From the NCBI GenBank assembly GCA_963740215.1, contig CAVUDJ010000016.1, forward strand, positions 434,001-498,000: a stretch of DNA of 64,000 bases, read 5' to 3'. Position numbers and translations under genes: made by a program. The DNA comes from CAVVAL01 sp963740215. GTDB taxonomy: Bacteria; Actinomycetota; Actinomycetes; Mycobacteriales; Cryptosporangiaceae. Under the pieces are notes generated by a model. It was not told the DNA's origin and ran no database searches. It saw nothing but the letters and a program-made list of their open reading frames with translations. Positions 36,719 through 45,202 of this stretch are shown here, in pieces (within the stretch, counting starts at the first letter, position 1; every line of letters starts with the position of its first letter).

Positions 36719-38380
36719 GTGCACGGCTTACGACCGGGCGATCCGGAGCGGATCGGCGGCTACACCCTGCTGGGCCGGATCGGCTCCGGGGCGATGGGCG
36801 CGGTGTACCTGGCGCTGTCCCGGGGTGGGCGTCCGATCGCCGTCAAGGTGGTGCGCGCCGAACTCGGTGACAATCCCGGCTTCCGCGAACGGTTCCGGCG
36901 CGAGGTGGAGGCGGTCCGCTCGGTCGGCGGGTTCTGGACGGCCGCCGTCGTCGATGCCGACCTCGACGCGGCCCAACCCTGGCTGGCCACCGAGTACGTG
37001 CCCGGGCCGTCCCTGCAGGAAGCGGTGTGCAGCCGGGGCCCGCTGCCGGTCGACGCAGTCCGTCACCTCGCCGCTGGCCTGGCCGAAGGGCTCGCCGCGA
37101 TCCACGCAGCCGGTGTGGTGCACCGCGACCTGAAGCCGGCCAACGTGCTGATCGGCGCCAACGGCCCACGGGTCATCGACTTCGGCATCTCCCGCGCGCT
37201 CGCCGGGTCCACGCTCACCGCCGCCGGCCACCTGCTCGGCACGCCGGGCTACCTCTCGCCGGAGCAGATATCGGGCGGACCGGTCGGCCCGGCCAGCGAC
37301 GTCTACGCCCTGGGCGGGTTGCTGGTCTTCGCCGCCACCGGTCGCGGGCCGTTCGGCGACGGATCCGCCAGCAGCCTCCTCGACCGGGCGCGGCGCGCCG
37401 ACCCGGACCTCGGCGCGGTCCCGCCGCCGCTCCACGACCTGGTCAGTGCCTGCCTGCAACGGGACTCCTCGCTCCGGCCGGCGCCGGGAGGTGTGCTCGC
37501 CGCGCTGGGCTTCCCCGCCGCGGTCGGCGGTAACGCATGGCCACCCGCGGTCAACGACCTGATCGAGGGTTACTGCGCCACATTGCTCGCGACCGCAGGC
37601 CCGAACGCGGTCGCCGTGACCGGTCCCGCGCCCGCGTTGACCCGGCCGTACACCGTGCCACCGCCGTTCCTGGCGCTGCCGCCCGCGCCCGCGCCGACGA
37701 GGCCCTACGGCGTCCCGCCGTGGTCCGCAGTCGCACCGAACGCGCAGTTGGCTTTGCCCGCCGGTCCGGTACCGGGCGCGCGCCCCGCTCAACGCGCCGG
37801 ACCGGCGCCGGTCGCCAAGCCTGCGCTGCTCGCTGGTGCAGGACCGGTCAGGCAGCCGTCGCCGGGCAGCGGTGCGGTGATATTCCGGAGCGCCCGTCCC
37901 GCCGCGGCGGTGCGAGCCGGAGTCTGCGGCGTGCTCGCACTGCTGGCCGCGCAGACGGCCGACCCGGAGACGGGCGCCGGCTCGGCGACGGTCCGGCTGC
38001 TCGCGTTCGTGGCGTTCCTCTGGTTGGCGGTGCTCGCCGTGCGATGGCTGGTCCGCGCCGCCCGGCGACGGACATCCGTCGAGGTCGCGCCGGGTGGGAT
38101 CACGCTCCGGCGCGGCAGCTCGAACTGGCACCTGCCGTGGTCTGCGGTTGCCCGGGTGCGGCTGGTCGACAGCGCTCGCCGTCCGACGTTGGTGGTCTGG
38201 CCGGTCGTCGGGGCCCCGGTCCCGCCCGCCTTCGCTGCGGTCAAGCACCGCTACTACGGCGGCGTGAAGGTGCTGCAGGTGGCGCGCGGCCAGCGGCCAA
38301 AACGCAGGCTGCGGGAGATCCTCGAACTGCGCGCCGCTCTCGCCTGGTACGGCCGGCGCGCGTACGACCCCAGCCCATGA
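36719..38380 (+). CDS. Membrane Ser/Thr protein kinase (PknB-like) with C-terminal PH-like domain
   Basis: A 553-residue Hanks-type kinase. The Gly loop GSGAMGAVY (22-30), Lys43 in AVKVV, HRDLKPANVL (135-144), DFG (154-156), GTPGYLSPEQ and SDVYALGG are all intact, so it should be active. A Pro/Ala linker (about 290-385) leads to a helix pair (AGVCGVLALLAAQT, LLAFVAFLWLAVLAVRWLV), then a basic C-terminal domain (TSVEVAPGGITLRRGSSNWHLPWSAVARVRLV) like bacterial PH domains. There are no PASTA repeats. The GTG at 36719 is chosen for its GGAGAGGGG site. Confidence 0.9.
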   Translation: MHGLRPGDPERIGGYTLLGRIGSGAMGAVYLALSRGGRPIAVKVVRAELGDNPGFRERFRREVEAVRSVGGFWTAAVVDADLDAAQPWLATEYVPGPSLQEAVCSRGPLPVDAVRHLAAGLAEGLAAIHAAGVVHRDLKPANVLIGANGPRVIDFGISRALAGSTLTAAGHLLGTPGYLSPEQISGGPVGPASDVYALGGLLVFAATGRGPFGDGSASSLLDRARRADPDLGAVPPPLHDLVSACLQRDSSLRPAPGGVLAALGFPAAVGGNAWPPAVNDLIEGYCATLLATAGPNAVAVTGPAPALTRPYTVPPPFLALPPAPAPTRPYGVPPWSAVAPNAQLALPAGPVPGARPAQRAGPAPVAKPALLAGAGPVRQPSPGSGAVIFRSARPAAAVRAGVCGVLALLAAQTADPETGAGSATVRLLAFVAFLWLAVLAVRWLVRAARRRTSVEVAPGGITLRRGSSNWHLPWSAVARVRLVDSARRPTLVVWPVVGAPVPPAFAAVKHRYYGGVKVLQVARGQRPKRRLREILELRAALAWYGRRAYDPSP

Positions 38381-38430
38381 GCGCGTCAAGGTCGTAGCGG
38401 TATCGCGTGGTCACGTGGCACAGTCGTGCC

Positions 38431-38886
38431 GTGGCGCGACCATCGATCTTCGAGTTCGTAGGCGGCGAGCCGGCGTTCCTCGCGCTGGCCACCGCGCACC
38501 ACGAACGCTGCCTGCAGGATCCGGTGCTGAATCATCCTTTCCTGAACCCCGGTCATCCCCAGCACGTGCAGCGACTGGCGAGCTACTGGGCCGAGGTCTT
38601 CGGCGGCCCTCCGCTGTACTCGCAGTCGTGCGGCGGGCACTCAGCCATGCTGCACATCCATGCCGGCCAGGGCGCGAACGCGGACCTGGGGGAGCGTTTC
38701 GTCAGAGCCTTCGTCCAGGCCGCCGGCGACGCGGGTCTCCCCGACGACCCCGATCTTCGGGCCAGCCTCCGCGCGTACATGGAGTGGGCCGTGGAAGAGG
38801 TGCTCTCCTACTCGCCGCGCGGTACAGACGTCCCGTCAGCGCTGCCCGTGCCCCGCTGGTCCTGGGACGGCCTTCAGTCCGGCTGA
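38431..38886 (+). CDS. Truncated hemoglobin-like protein
   Basis: A 151-residue cytosolic protein matching the 2-on-2 globin fold: IFEFVGGEPAFLALATAHHERCLQDPVLNHPFL, HPQHVQRLASYWAEVFGGPPLYSQ, the heme-region His in HSAMLHIHAGQG and ADLGERFVRAFVQAA. The FNHPF and WAEVFGGP wording is nearest to group II truncated globins. These bind O2 or NO and support oxidative-stress tolerance. The GTG at 38431 is preferred over upstream GTGs. No partner gene is adjacent. Confidence 0.8.
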   Translation: MARPSIFEFVGGEPAFLALATAHHERCLQDPVLNHPFLNPGHPQHVQRLASYWAEVFGGPPLYSQSCGGHSAMLHIHAGQGANADLGERFVRAFVQAAGDAGLPDDPDLRASLRAYMEWAVEEVLSYSPRGTDVPSALPVPRWSWDGLQSG

Positions 38887-38935
38887 ACGTACGAGGCAGT
38901 TCTGCCGAGCGGGACGTCGGGCGGGCGCTGGCGTG

Positions 38936-39610
38936 TCACGGCTGGTTGGTGTGGATCGGTTTGCGAGCCAGAACGAAGCCCTGTGGTGTCTGTTCCGGGA
39001 AGTCGCCGTCGTCATCAGGCTCGCGCACCATCCGAGCACACAGGGCAAACCCGGCCTGGCTCAACAGCTCTGCGACACGGTCCGGCCGCCGCCGGTGGAA
39101 ATCGAGAGAGACCTCGTGACCGCCCGCCTCGGTCAGGCGCGCGACCTCGTCGCCGACCTGGAACGCGAGCTGGAGGTAGCCGCCGGGCGCCAGGACCCGA
39201 TGGAACTCGGCGAAGACGCCCGGCAGGCGTTCGGCCGGGATGTGGATGATCGAGTACCAGGCCACGATGCCGCCGAGAATCCCGTCCTCCAGATCCAGGG
39301 CCATCATCGATCCCTCGTCGAAGCGCTGACCCGGGTACGTTCGTCGCGCCACCGCAACCATTTGCGGCGACAGGTCGATGCCGAACACGGACAGCCCGAG
39401 ACCGTCGAGGTGTGCCGTCACGCGGCCGGAGCCGCATCCGATGTCGGCGACCGGACCAGCTCCCGCGGTCCGCACGAGCTCGGCGAACCCGCCGAGCAGT
39501 GCGCGGTCCAACGGCTTGGACGCCAGCTCGTCGCGGATCCACTCCGCATAGTCGTCGGCCACGGTGTCGTAGGAGTGCCGGGTGCGCTCCACGAAGTCCG
39601 GCTCGATCAC
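38936..39610 (-). CDS. Class I SAM-dependent methyltransferase
   Basis: A 224-residue enzyme with SYDTVADDYAEW at the front, motif I VADIGCGSGRVTAHL, motif post-I VFGIDLSPQMVAVARR, motif II region IVAWYSIIHIP and HRVLAPGGYLQLAFQVG. These are typical of methyltransferase types 11 and 25 acting on small molecules. The acceptor is unknown. Its GTG overlaps the TetR stop codon (GTGA), so regulator and methyltransferase are one operon, divergent from a second methyltransferase gene. Both methyltransferases probably respond to the same TetR ligand. Confidence 0.9.
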   Translation of the reverse strand: MIEPDFVERTRHSYDTVADDYAEWIRDELASKPLDRALLGGFAELVRTAGAGPVADIGCGSGRVTAHLDGLGLSVFGIDLSPQMVAVARRTYPGQRFDEGSMMALDLEDGILGGIVAWYSIIHIPAERLPGVFAEFHRVLAPGGYLQLAFQVGDEVARLTEAGGHEVSLDFHRRRPDRVAELLSQAGFALCARMVREPDDDGDFPEQTPQGFVLARKPIHTNQP

Positions 39611-40251
39611 GATCGGGTGTACTGGATGAGGAACTGGTGCACGAGCTGGTCGGTGAATTCGCGGGAGACCGGCTCGCCGGTGACCAGGACCCGGTAGTAG
39701 ATCGGGCCGAGAAGCTGGTCGAGCGCGAGGTCGACGTCGATGTCTGGGGGCAGTTGGCCACGCTCGATCGCTCGCAGTAGTGGGACGCGGTCTCGGGCGC
39801 GCTGCTGGCCGAGGTAGTCGGTGCGCAGCCGAGCGGCCAGGTCGGGATCGTGTTGGGCCTGCCCGGCCAGCGCGCGGAACACCGCGCCCGAATCGGACCG
39901 GGCCAGGAAATCGGCGAGCCGGCTGAGGTGAATGCGCAGGTCGCGGCCCAGGTCGCCGTGGTCGGGCGGGGTCAGATGCTGGGCCATGTCATCGATGAAG
40001 GTGTCCAGCAGGATGTCGACCTTGGAGGACCACCAACGGTAGATGGTCTGCTTGGCCACGCCGGCCCGTGCGGCGATTCCCTCGATGGTGACCGCGGCGA
40101 ACCCGCGTTCCACCAGCAGGTCATCGGCTGCCTCGAGTACGGCCTGCCGGGCTTGTTCGCTGCGTCCGTGCCGGTTTCCACGATGAGCGGCACGGCGAGC
40201 GACGGGCCCGTCTGCGGTGCCGCCAGTGGCGCGCCGGGTGTCACCTCGCAT
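39607..40251 (-). CDS. TetR-family transcriptional repressor
   Basis: A 214-residue protein with an N-terminal helix-turn-helix (AVLEAADDLLVERGFAAVTIEGIAARAGVAKQTIYRWWSSKVDILLDTFIDD) and a C-terminal ligand-binding/dimerisation part (TetR_C of the YcdC/AcrR style) ending LGPIYYRVLVTGEPVSREFTDQLV. An Arg-rich N-terminal tail (about 30 residues) precedes the fold. It controls the adjoining methyltransferase gene (overlapping stop and start) and, through the palindrome at 40283-40305, most likely the divergent O-methyltransferase gene. Confidence 0.92.
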   Translation of the reverse strand: MRGDTRRATGGTADGPVARRAAHRGNRHGRSEQARQAVLEAADDLLVERGFAAVTIEGIAARAGVAKQTIYRWWSSKVDILLDTFIDDMAQHLTPPDHGDLGRDLRIHLSRLADFLARSDSGAVFRALAGQAQHDPDLAARLRTDYLGQQRARDRVPLLRAIERGQLPPDIDVDLALDQLLGPIYYRVLVTGEPVSREFTDQLVHQFLIQYTRS

Positions 40252-40282
40252 AGCCGCAGCGTACTCACCTCTAGATAAGACG

Positions 40283-40305
40283 AGACGTTGCGTCTAGCCT
40301 AGACG
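40283..40305. promoter_or_regulatory. Candidate TetR operator
   Basis: CGTCTAG-C-CTAGACG (40291-40305) is a perfect 7-bp inverted repeat around one base, ending 2 bp before the O-methyltransferase ATG. It overlaps AGACG-TTG-CGTCT (40283-40295), a second palindrome. The pair fills the 56-bp TetR/O-methyltransferase gap, so binding would block both genes. Confidence 0.68.
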
Positions 40306-40307
40306 GC

Positions 40308-40989
40308 ATGACCCACACCTTGTGCACTCCGCCGGTCCGCACCGTGCTCGACCGGCTGTTCGCCGCGGCCGCCCTCGACGACGACGTGGCGCTGCCGCCA
40401 ATCCCCGGTGGTTCCTTGGCCGCCGCCACCCCGCAGGAGCGCGCCGACGTCCTGGAGGCCGTCTACCTGCCGATTTCCGCGCGCGGCGGTGATCTGCTGT
40501 ACGCGCTGGTGCGTGCCGGTCGCCCGGAGACCGTCGTGGAGTTCGGCACCTCGTTCGGGATCTCCACCGTGTACCTGGCCGCCGCGGTCGCGGACAACGG
40601 AATGGGCCGTGTGTTCGGCACCGAGATGAACACGGCCAAGATCGCCGCCGCGCGCGCCAATCTGGACGAGGCCGGTCTCGGCGGCATGGTCACGATCCTG
40701 GCCGGTGACGCCCGCGACACCCTTGCCGGTATTCCCGGACCGATCGGCCTTGTACTGCTGGACGGGTGGAAGGACCTGTGCCTGCCGGTCCTCCGGCTGC
40801 TGGAACCCCGGCTCGCGTCCGGAGCGCTGGTGGTGGCCGACGACATCACCCTGCCCTCGATGGCCGGACTACCTGGACTACGTGCGCGACCCGGCCAACG
40901 GATACGTCAGCGTCGCCTTTCCCGTGGAGGACGGCATGGAGATCAGCTGCCGCGCCAGTGCCGCTGGGACACGGCAGGCAGATCGGTGA
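40308..40989 (+). CDS. O-methyltransferase (class I, catechol/caffeoyl-CoA type), one frame break
   Basis: About 225 residues when joined. Motif I ETVVEFGTSFGISTVYLAAAV, GRVFGTEMNTAKIAAARANL, VTILAGDARDTLAGI, the metal-site segment LVLLDGWKDLCLPVLRLLEPRLASGALVVADDITLPS and, after the break, DYLDYVRDPANGYVSVAFPVEDGMEISC. These match methyltransferase family 3 enzymes, which use Mg2+ and often methylate phenolic hydroxyls. Removing one G near 40862 restores the frame. Divergent from TetR across a palindromic operator, suggesting a small regulon for a phenolic compound. Confidence 0.83.
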
Positions 40990-41200
40990 GTGTCGCCTGG
41001 AACGCCTCCCACGACCAGGCCGTGTCCGCCGTCTCCTCGGGGGCGTACCTGAGCAGCTCGACGAAGACGGCAAGGTCTGCCAGCGACCACGCGAGGCGGT
41101 AGCGGGCGAGCAGCGCGGGATCGAGCAGCCGGCCGCTCCGGGCGGTGTAACTCGGCTGAGGCCCGAAGGTCGGCCGGTCTGGTCCGCACGGCGGCCTCAC
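40943..41200 (-). pseudogene. C-terminal remnant of an aminoglycoside-phosphotransferase-like gene
   Basis: The 85-residue frame contains YTARSGRLLDPALLARYRLAWSLADLAVFVELLRYAPEETADTAWSWEAF, which has the order and wording of the end of APH-type kinases. No catalytic loop lies upstream; the neighbouring oxidoreductase gene ends instead. Its GTG overlaps that gene's stop codon, so it could be translated by coupling, but the fold would be incomplete. Most likely a deletion remnant. Confidence 0.55.
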
Positions 41201-42180
41201 ACGGTGATGACGACCTTCGCCCGCGCGTGCTCGACTTCGAGGTACCGGATGGCCTCGGGGACCTCGCTCAACGGGTAGGTCCGGTCGATGACCGGGGTGA
41301 CCTTTCCGGCCTCGGCGAGCTCACTCAGCGCCGCCAGGTTCTGCGTGCTCAGCGTCGTCGTGAGGACGAGCAGCCGCTGCCGGACGAAGCGTGACATCAC
41401 CTTCCCCTTGACGATGAGGCCCAGCGGCCCGACGAGACTGCCCCCGCCTGACACGCCACCGCCGGACAGAACGAGCGTCCCGGCAGGTGTCAGCGCACGC
41501 CGGCACTCGGTCAAGGAGCGGTTCCCCACCAGGTCGAAGACGACGTCGTACGACAGTCCGTTCCGGGTGAAGTCTTCCTGGGTGTAGTCGATGACGTGGT
41601 CCGCGCCGATCGACCGCACCAGGTCCACGTTTCGGGTACTGCACACGCCGGTCACTTCCGCGCCGAACGCCTTGGCGATCTGCACGGCGAACGTGCCCAC
41701 GCCACCTGACGCACCATTGATCAGGACGTGCTGTCCCGGCTCAACCCGCGCCGCGTCGCGCAGGCCCATGAGGGCCGTGTTCCCCGCCAGCGGCACCGCA
41801 GCCGCCTGCTCGAACGTCAGGTTGGCCGGTTTCGCCTCCACCACGTCGGCCGGGGCGCACACGTACTCGGCGAACGCTCCGTCGGCCTCGCCGAGGTCGC
41901 CGTACACGTCGTCACCGGGACGGAATCGGGTCACGTTCCGGCCTACCGCTTCCACCCGACCCGCGACGTCCCTGCCCCGGATCCTCGTCTTGGGCCGGCC
42001 CAACCCGATCGTCAGGCGCGCCAGGTAAGGATCGCCCCGCATGACGTGCCAGTCGTACGCGTTGACCGCGGCCGCGTGAACCCGCACGAGCACCTCGTTG
42101 TCGGCGGGCGCCGGCTTGTCGACCTCCCTGAGCTCCAGGACGTCAGGCGAGCCGTACCGGTCCTGGACGATTGCCTTCAT
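41197..42180 (-). CDS. Zinc-independent MDR quinone oxidoreductase
   Basis: A 327-residue medium-chain dehydrogenase/reductase. The N-terminal GroES-like domain has AIVQDRYGSPDVLELREV, RVHAAAVNAYDWHVMRG and IRGRDVAGRVEAVG. The cofactor domain shows LINGASGGVGTFAVQIAKAFGAEVTGVCS, VIDYTQEDF and VFDLVGNRSL. There is no zinc-binding Cys cluster, consistent with the quinone oxidoreductase/enoyl-reductase branch using NADPH. Its ATG overlaps the stop of the upstream membrane-protein gene (ATGA), indicating a two-gene operon. Confidence 0.92.
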   Translation of the reverse strand: MKAIVQDRYGSPDVLELREVDKPAPADNEVLVRVHAAAVNAYDWHVMRGDPYLARLTIGLGRPKTRIRGRDVAGRVEAVGRNVTRFRPGDDVYGDLGEADGAFAEYVCAPADVVEAKPANLTFEQAAAVPLAGNTALMGLRDAARVEPGQHVLINGASGGVGTFAVQIAKAFGAEVTGVCSTRNVDLVRSIGADHVIDYTQEDFTRNGLSYDVVFDLVGNRSLTECRRALTPAGTLVLSGGGVSGGGSLVGPLGLIVKGKVMSRFVRQRLLVLTTTLSTQNLAALSELAEAGKVTPVIDRTYPLSEVPEAIRYLEVEHARAKVVITV

Positions 42181-43487
42181 CGGGTCTCCATAACGCGCGA
42201 GGTCGCCGGTTTGCGCTGCATGCTGTAGTCCAGCACGAGGAACGGAAGCCCGAACACCGAGAACGCGTGCTCCGCGCGCAGCTCGCCGTGACGGACGTAC
42301 ACGTCGAGCTGCTCTGCGAAGCCGGGCACCGCCAGCGTCGTCAGCTCCCGGGTCTCGGCGTCGACGTAGGTGAGGTAGTGGCCGGGCTGGTCACCGGCGG
42401 CCTGGCTGGTGAGCAGCAGTCCGCCATCGGGGCGGGCGCGCGGCACCAGGGTCGCCGTGAAGCTGCCCTGCGGGACCGGGAAGCCGACGCTGACGTAGCC
42501 GATGCCGTCGCGCCGGTAGGTGGTGTAGATACCGACGTAGATCGGCTCGTCGTTGTCGGCGAACGACCGGATCCAGCCGCGGACGCCAACCGCCTCGTCG
42601 CCCGGCAGCACGATCGTGTCGATCCGGCCGCGCACGCCACGCAACGCCTCCCGCTGGTTCATCGGCACACTGGCCTGCCCCAACGGGCGGGCGAGCAGCG
42701 TCCGGTACAGCAGGTAGCCAGGCCGTACCCACAACCGCCACCGCGGCACGATGTCGAGGCTGAACCGCGCCGTGTGCTCGTAGAACTCGCGGACCTGGGA
42801 ATCGATGCCGGCCGGGTCGAACTCCGGGCCGGCCAGCTCGTCGAGCGACGCGACGATGCCGACGTCAGCCGCGTCGGCGACGTAGCTGCCGCCGAGCACC
42901 GCGGCCAGCTCCCGGACGTAGCCCGTGCCGACGTAACGTGACCGGGCCTCCAGCGGCACGACGAACGGCAGGGCCGCAGCCGGTACCCGCTCAGCCAGCA
43001 GGCTGACCTGGGCGTCCCTGAACACCAGCGCGGACACCACGCGGTAGGTGACCATCGTGGTCGCTGCCACCACCGACCCGGGCACCGGACGTGCCCGCGC
43101 GAACAGCTGCCCCGTCGCGGCGCCCAACAGCGGCCCGAGGACCACCTTCTGCGGACGGATCCCCAGCACGCCCGCGACCGCGCCGGTCGCCGTCCCCACC
43201 GCCACCGGGCCCGCTCCGGTCAGCCGTTCGCCGGCCCACCCGAGCGAGGCAGCGAGCGCGCCGCTGGTGGCAATGCGCTGCCAGAGTGGCGGGATCTCGC
43301 CCGTGCGCTGCCGGGCCCGCGCGACCGCCTCCGCGGCGGCGAGACCGCCGGCGCCGACCAGTGCCCCGACGGCCGCGGCTCGCGCGCCGCGGTGACCGGT
43401 GAGTGCGGCGCCGGCGAGGCCACCGATGGCGGCCGCGAAGCCCACCGCGCTCCGCCGGCGCGCCGCGAGACCACCGTCCGCTGCCAT
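42177..43487 (-). CDS. Membrane-associated protein of unknown function
   Basis: A 436-residue protein. The first 150 residues are rich in Gly and Ala and contain several short hydrophobic segments (AVGFAAAIGGLAGAALTG, AVGALVGAGGLAAAEAVA, TSGALAASLGWAGERL, VAVGTATGAVAGVLG). The rest looks globular, with WRLWVRPGYLLYRTLLARPLGQASVPMNQREALRG, IYVGIYTTYRRDGIGYVSVGFPVPQGSFTATLVP and PGHYLTYVD. I do not recognise the family. Its stop overlaps the ATG of the oxidoreductase gene, so the two are one operon. Repeat copy F lies 37 bp upstream of its start. Confidence 0.55.
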   Translation of the reverse strand: MAADGGLAARRRSAVGFAAAIGGLAGAALTGHRGARAAAVGALVGAGGLAAAEAVARARQRTGEIPPLWQRIATSGALAASLGWAGERLTGAGPVAVGTATGAVAGVLGIRPQKVVLGPLLGAATGQLFARARPVPGSVVAATTMVTYRVVSALVFRDAQVSLLAERVPAAALPFVVPLEARSRYVGTGYVRELAAVLGGSYVADAADVGIVASLDELAGPEFDPAGIDSQVREFYEHTARFSLDIVPRWRLWVRPGYLLYRTLLARPLGQASVPMNQREALRGVRGRIDTIVLPGDEAVGVRGWIRSFADNDEPIYVGIYTTYRRDGIGYVSVGFPVPQGSFTATLVPRARPDGGLLLTSQAAGDQPGHYLTYVDAETRELTTLAVPGFAEQLDVYVRHGELRAEHAFSVFGLPFLVLDYSMQRKPATSRVMETR

Positions 43488-43523
43488 GCCCGGAACCTAT
43501 CCCCGGGCGAGCGTGCGCCCGCC

Positions 43524-43590
43524 AACTGTCGGGGAAATGGTCGCATCGCCCGCCCGGTTTGGGTGCCGCTTCCCGGACAGTCCGGTTCGG
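43524..43590 (+). repeat. Dispersed 3'-end hairpin repeat, type 1, copy F
   Basis: Begins AACTGTCGGGGAAATGG and ends CCGGACAGTCCGGTTCGG. It ends 22 bp from the stop of the minus-strand BNR gene, with the tail facing that gene as in the other copies. Flanking GCGCCCGCC and GGGCGGGCG can extend the stem. Confidence 0.85.
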
Positions 43591-43612
43591 GCGGGCGTGC
43601 GGGGATGGCTGG

Positions 43613-45181
43613 TCAGCTTGGGGTCGGACGCCCATGCTGGGTCGGGAAGTCGGCGGCGGACACGCCCGCGGCCTCGTTCGGGTCAGGGATGATCGTCGGC
43701 GGTACGAACGGTGCGCGGACCGTCGTGCCGAACGTGTTGGTGCCGGACGCCAGCGACTGCGACCAGAACGGCTTGAACGTCGTGCCGTCCGGGGCCAGGC
43801 CGAGGTAGTCGCCGACGAAGAAGCCCCTGGCCACCGGTGCGGTGCGCATGTCGAACGATGTCGGCGTGACGCGCTCCTCGCTCCAGCTTGCGCCGCCGTT
43901 CGTCGAGCGCAGGAACCACAGGTCGGTCTCCAGAGCGGGCGTCGTCGGGCTGTTGTTACGGAAGTCCAGGTAGGTGACGCCCAGGTTGCCAGCGGCGTCC
44001 ACCTCGATCGAGGCGGTGAACGCCTGCGTGGAGCTGACGTTGTTGATGCGGACCGGCGCCGACCAGGTGAGCCCGCCGTTGGTCGACTTGGAGAACGCGA
44101 TCTGGTCGCGTGCGAAGCCGGTGAACCGCGCGTCCTGCCACACGACATAGACGTTGTCCGTGCCGGCCCTGCGATCTGTCGCGATGTCCGGAATGATGTC
44201 GCCGGTTCGGACGTCATCCCCGGTATCAGGGTCGGTCACGCCGATCGTGCCGAGCCGGTCGATCGGGATCTCACCCGACCAGGTCGCGCCCTTGTTGCTC
44301 GACCGCAGGACGGAGATGAACCCGAACTTCCGCTTCTGCTTGTTGTCGTTGCGGAACACCGTCATGGCGTTGACCAGGTCACCGTCGGGGAGGACCGCGA
44401 TCTGATTGCCGATCGTCTGGTCGTTCTGTCCCGGGTCGAAGATCGATCGCGCCGGCTCCCAGCTCGCGCCGCCGTTTGTCGAGCGGGCGAACCATGTCGG
44501 ACCACGGAACGCCGCCGCGGTCAGGAACGAGCTGCCCTGCGAGCGTTCGGTCGGGAACACCAGCCGGTCCCAGATCGCGTACACGTTGTTTGCATTGGTC
44601 CAGTCGGCCGTGAGCGACTCCTTGTCGTTGAAGACGTTCGGGTCGTTGTCACGCCGGATCGTCTGGACCGCGTCCCAGCTGGCGCCGCCGTTGGTGGAGC
44701 TGCTCACCAGGACCGCGTTGTCGAGGTTGCGGGTGTCGTTGAAGGCGAGCGAGATCTGGTACGCGCGTCCGGTCGGACCGAAGCTGACCCACGGATCGGT
44801 GGCGCGCTCGAAGTCACCGGCAGAGCCAGGCGCGGCACCGTTGCACCGCGAGAACTTCGGCCACGCGGACACCGGCAGCTGGCTCCAGCTCGCGCCGCCG
44901 TCGTTGGAGATGCTGACACCCTGGCCACTCGCGCCACCGGTTTCGAAGCGGTCCTGCTGGTACACCCCGACGAGGCGGCTCGGGTTGGTGGGATTCACGT
45001 CGACCCAGGGCTCGACCTCTGAGCCGGTGAACAGCCTGCCGTTCTGTGCGGCACCGTGGCAGCCGGCTGCGAACGGGCTCCCATTACTTGCCTGCCCGGG
45101 TGGGTCGACTAACGCCCACGCTGCGGGCGCGCCCGCAGCGATGAGGAGGACTGCGGTGGTTGTCGCGATGATGCGTCGCAT
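43613..45181 (-). CDS. Secreted BNR/Asp-box repeat protein (sialidase-like propeller)
   Basis: A 522-residue exported protein with signal peptide MRRIIATTTAVLLIAAGAPAAWA. At least six Asp-box type repeats are visible (SNDGGASWSQ, STNGGASWDA, STNGGASWEP, SSNKGATWSG, STNGGLTWSA, STNGGASWSE), giving a six-bladed propeller as in sialidases. Catalytic Arg and Tyr positions cannot be confirmed, so it may be a non-enzymatic propeller. The start at 45181 gives a clean signal peptide. A palindrome lies in its leader at 45203-45226. Confidence 0.82.
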   Translation of the reverse strand: MRRIIATTTAVLLIAAGAPAAWALVDPPGQASNGSPFAAGCHGAAQNGRLFTGSEVEPWVDVNPTNPSRLVGVYQQDRFETGGASGQGVSISNDGGASWSQLPVSAWPKFSRCNGAAPGSAGDFERATDPWVSFGPTGRAYQISLAFNDTRNLDNAVLVSSSTNGGASWDAVQTIRRDNDPNVFNDKESLTADWTNANNVYAIWDRLVFPTERSQGSSFLTAAAFRGPTWFARSTNGGASWEPARSIFDPGQNDQTIGNQIAVLPDGDLVNAMTVFRNDNKQKRKFGFISVLRSSNKGATWSGEIPIDRLGTIGVTDPDTGDDVRTGDIIPDIATDRRAGTDNVYVVWQDARFTGFARDQIAFSKSTNGGLTWSAPVRINNVSSTQAFTASIEVDAAGNLGVTYLDFRNNSPTTPALETDLWFLRSTNGGASWSEERVTPTSFDMRTAPVARGFFVGDYLGLAPDGTTFKPFWSQSLASGTNTFGTTVRAPFVPPTIIPDPNEAAGVSAADFPTQHGRPTPS

Positions 45182-45202
45182 GCGGATCGTCCCCTTCCCC
45201 CC

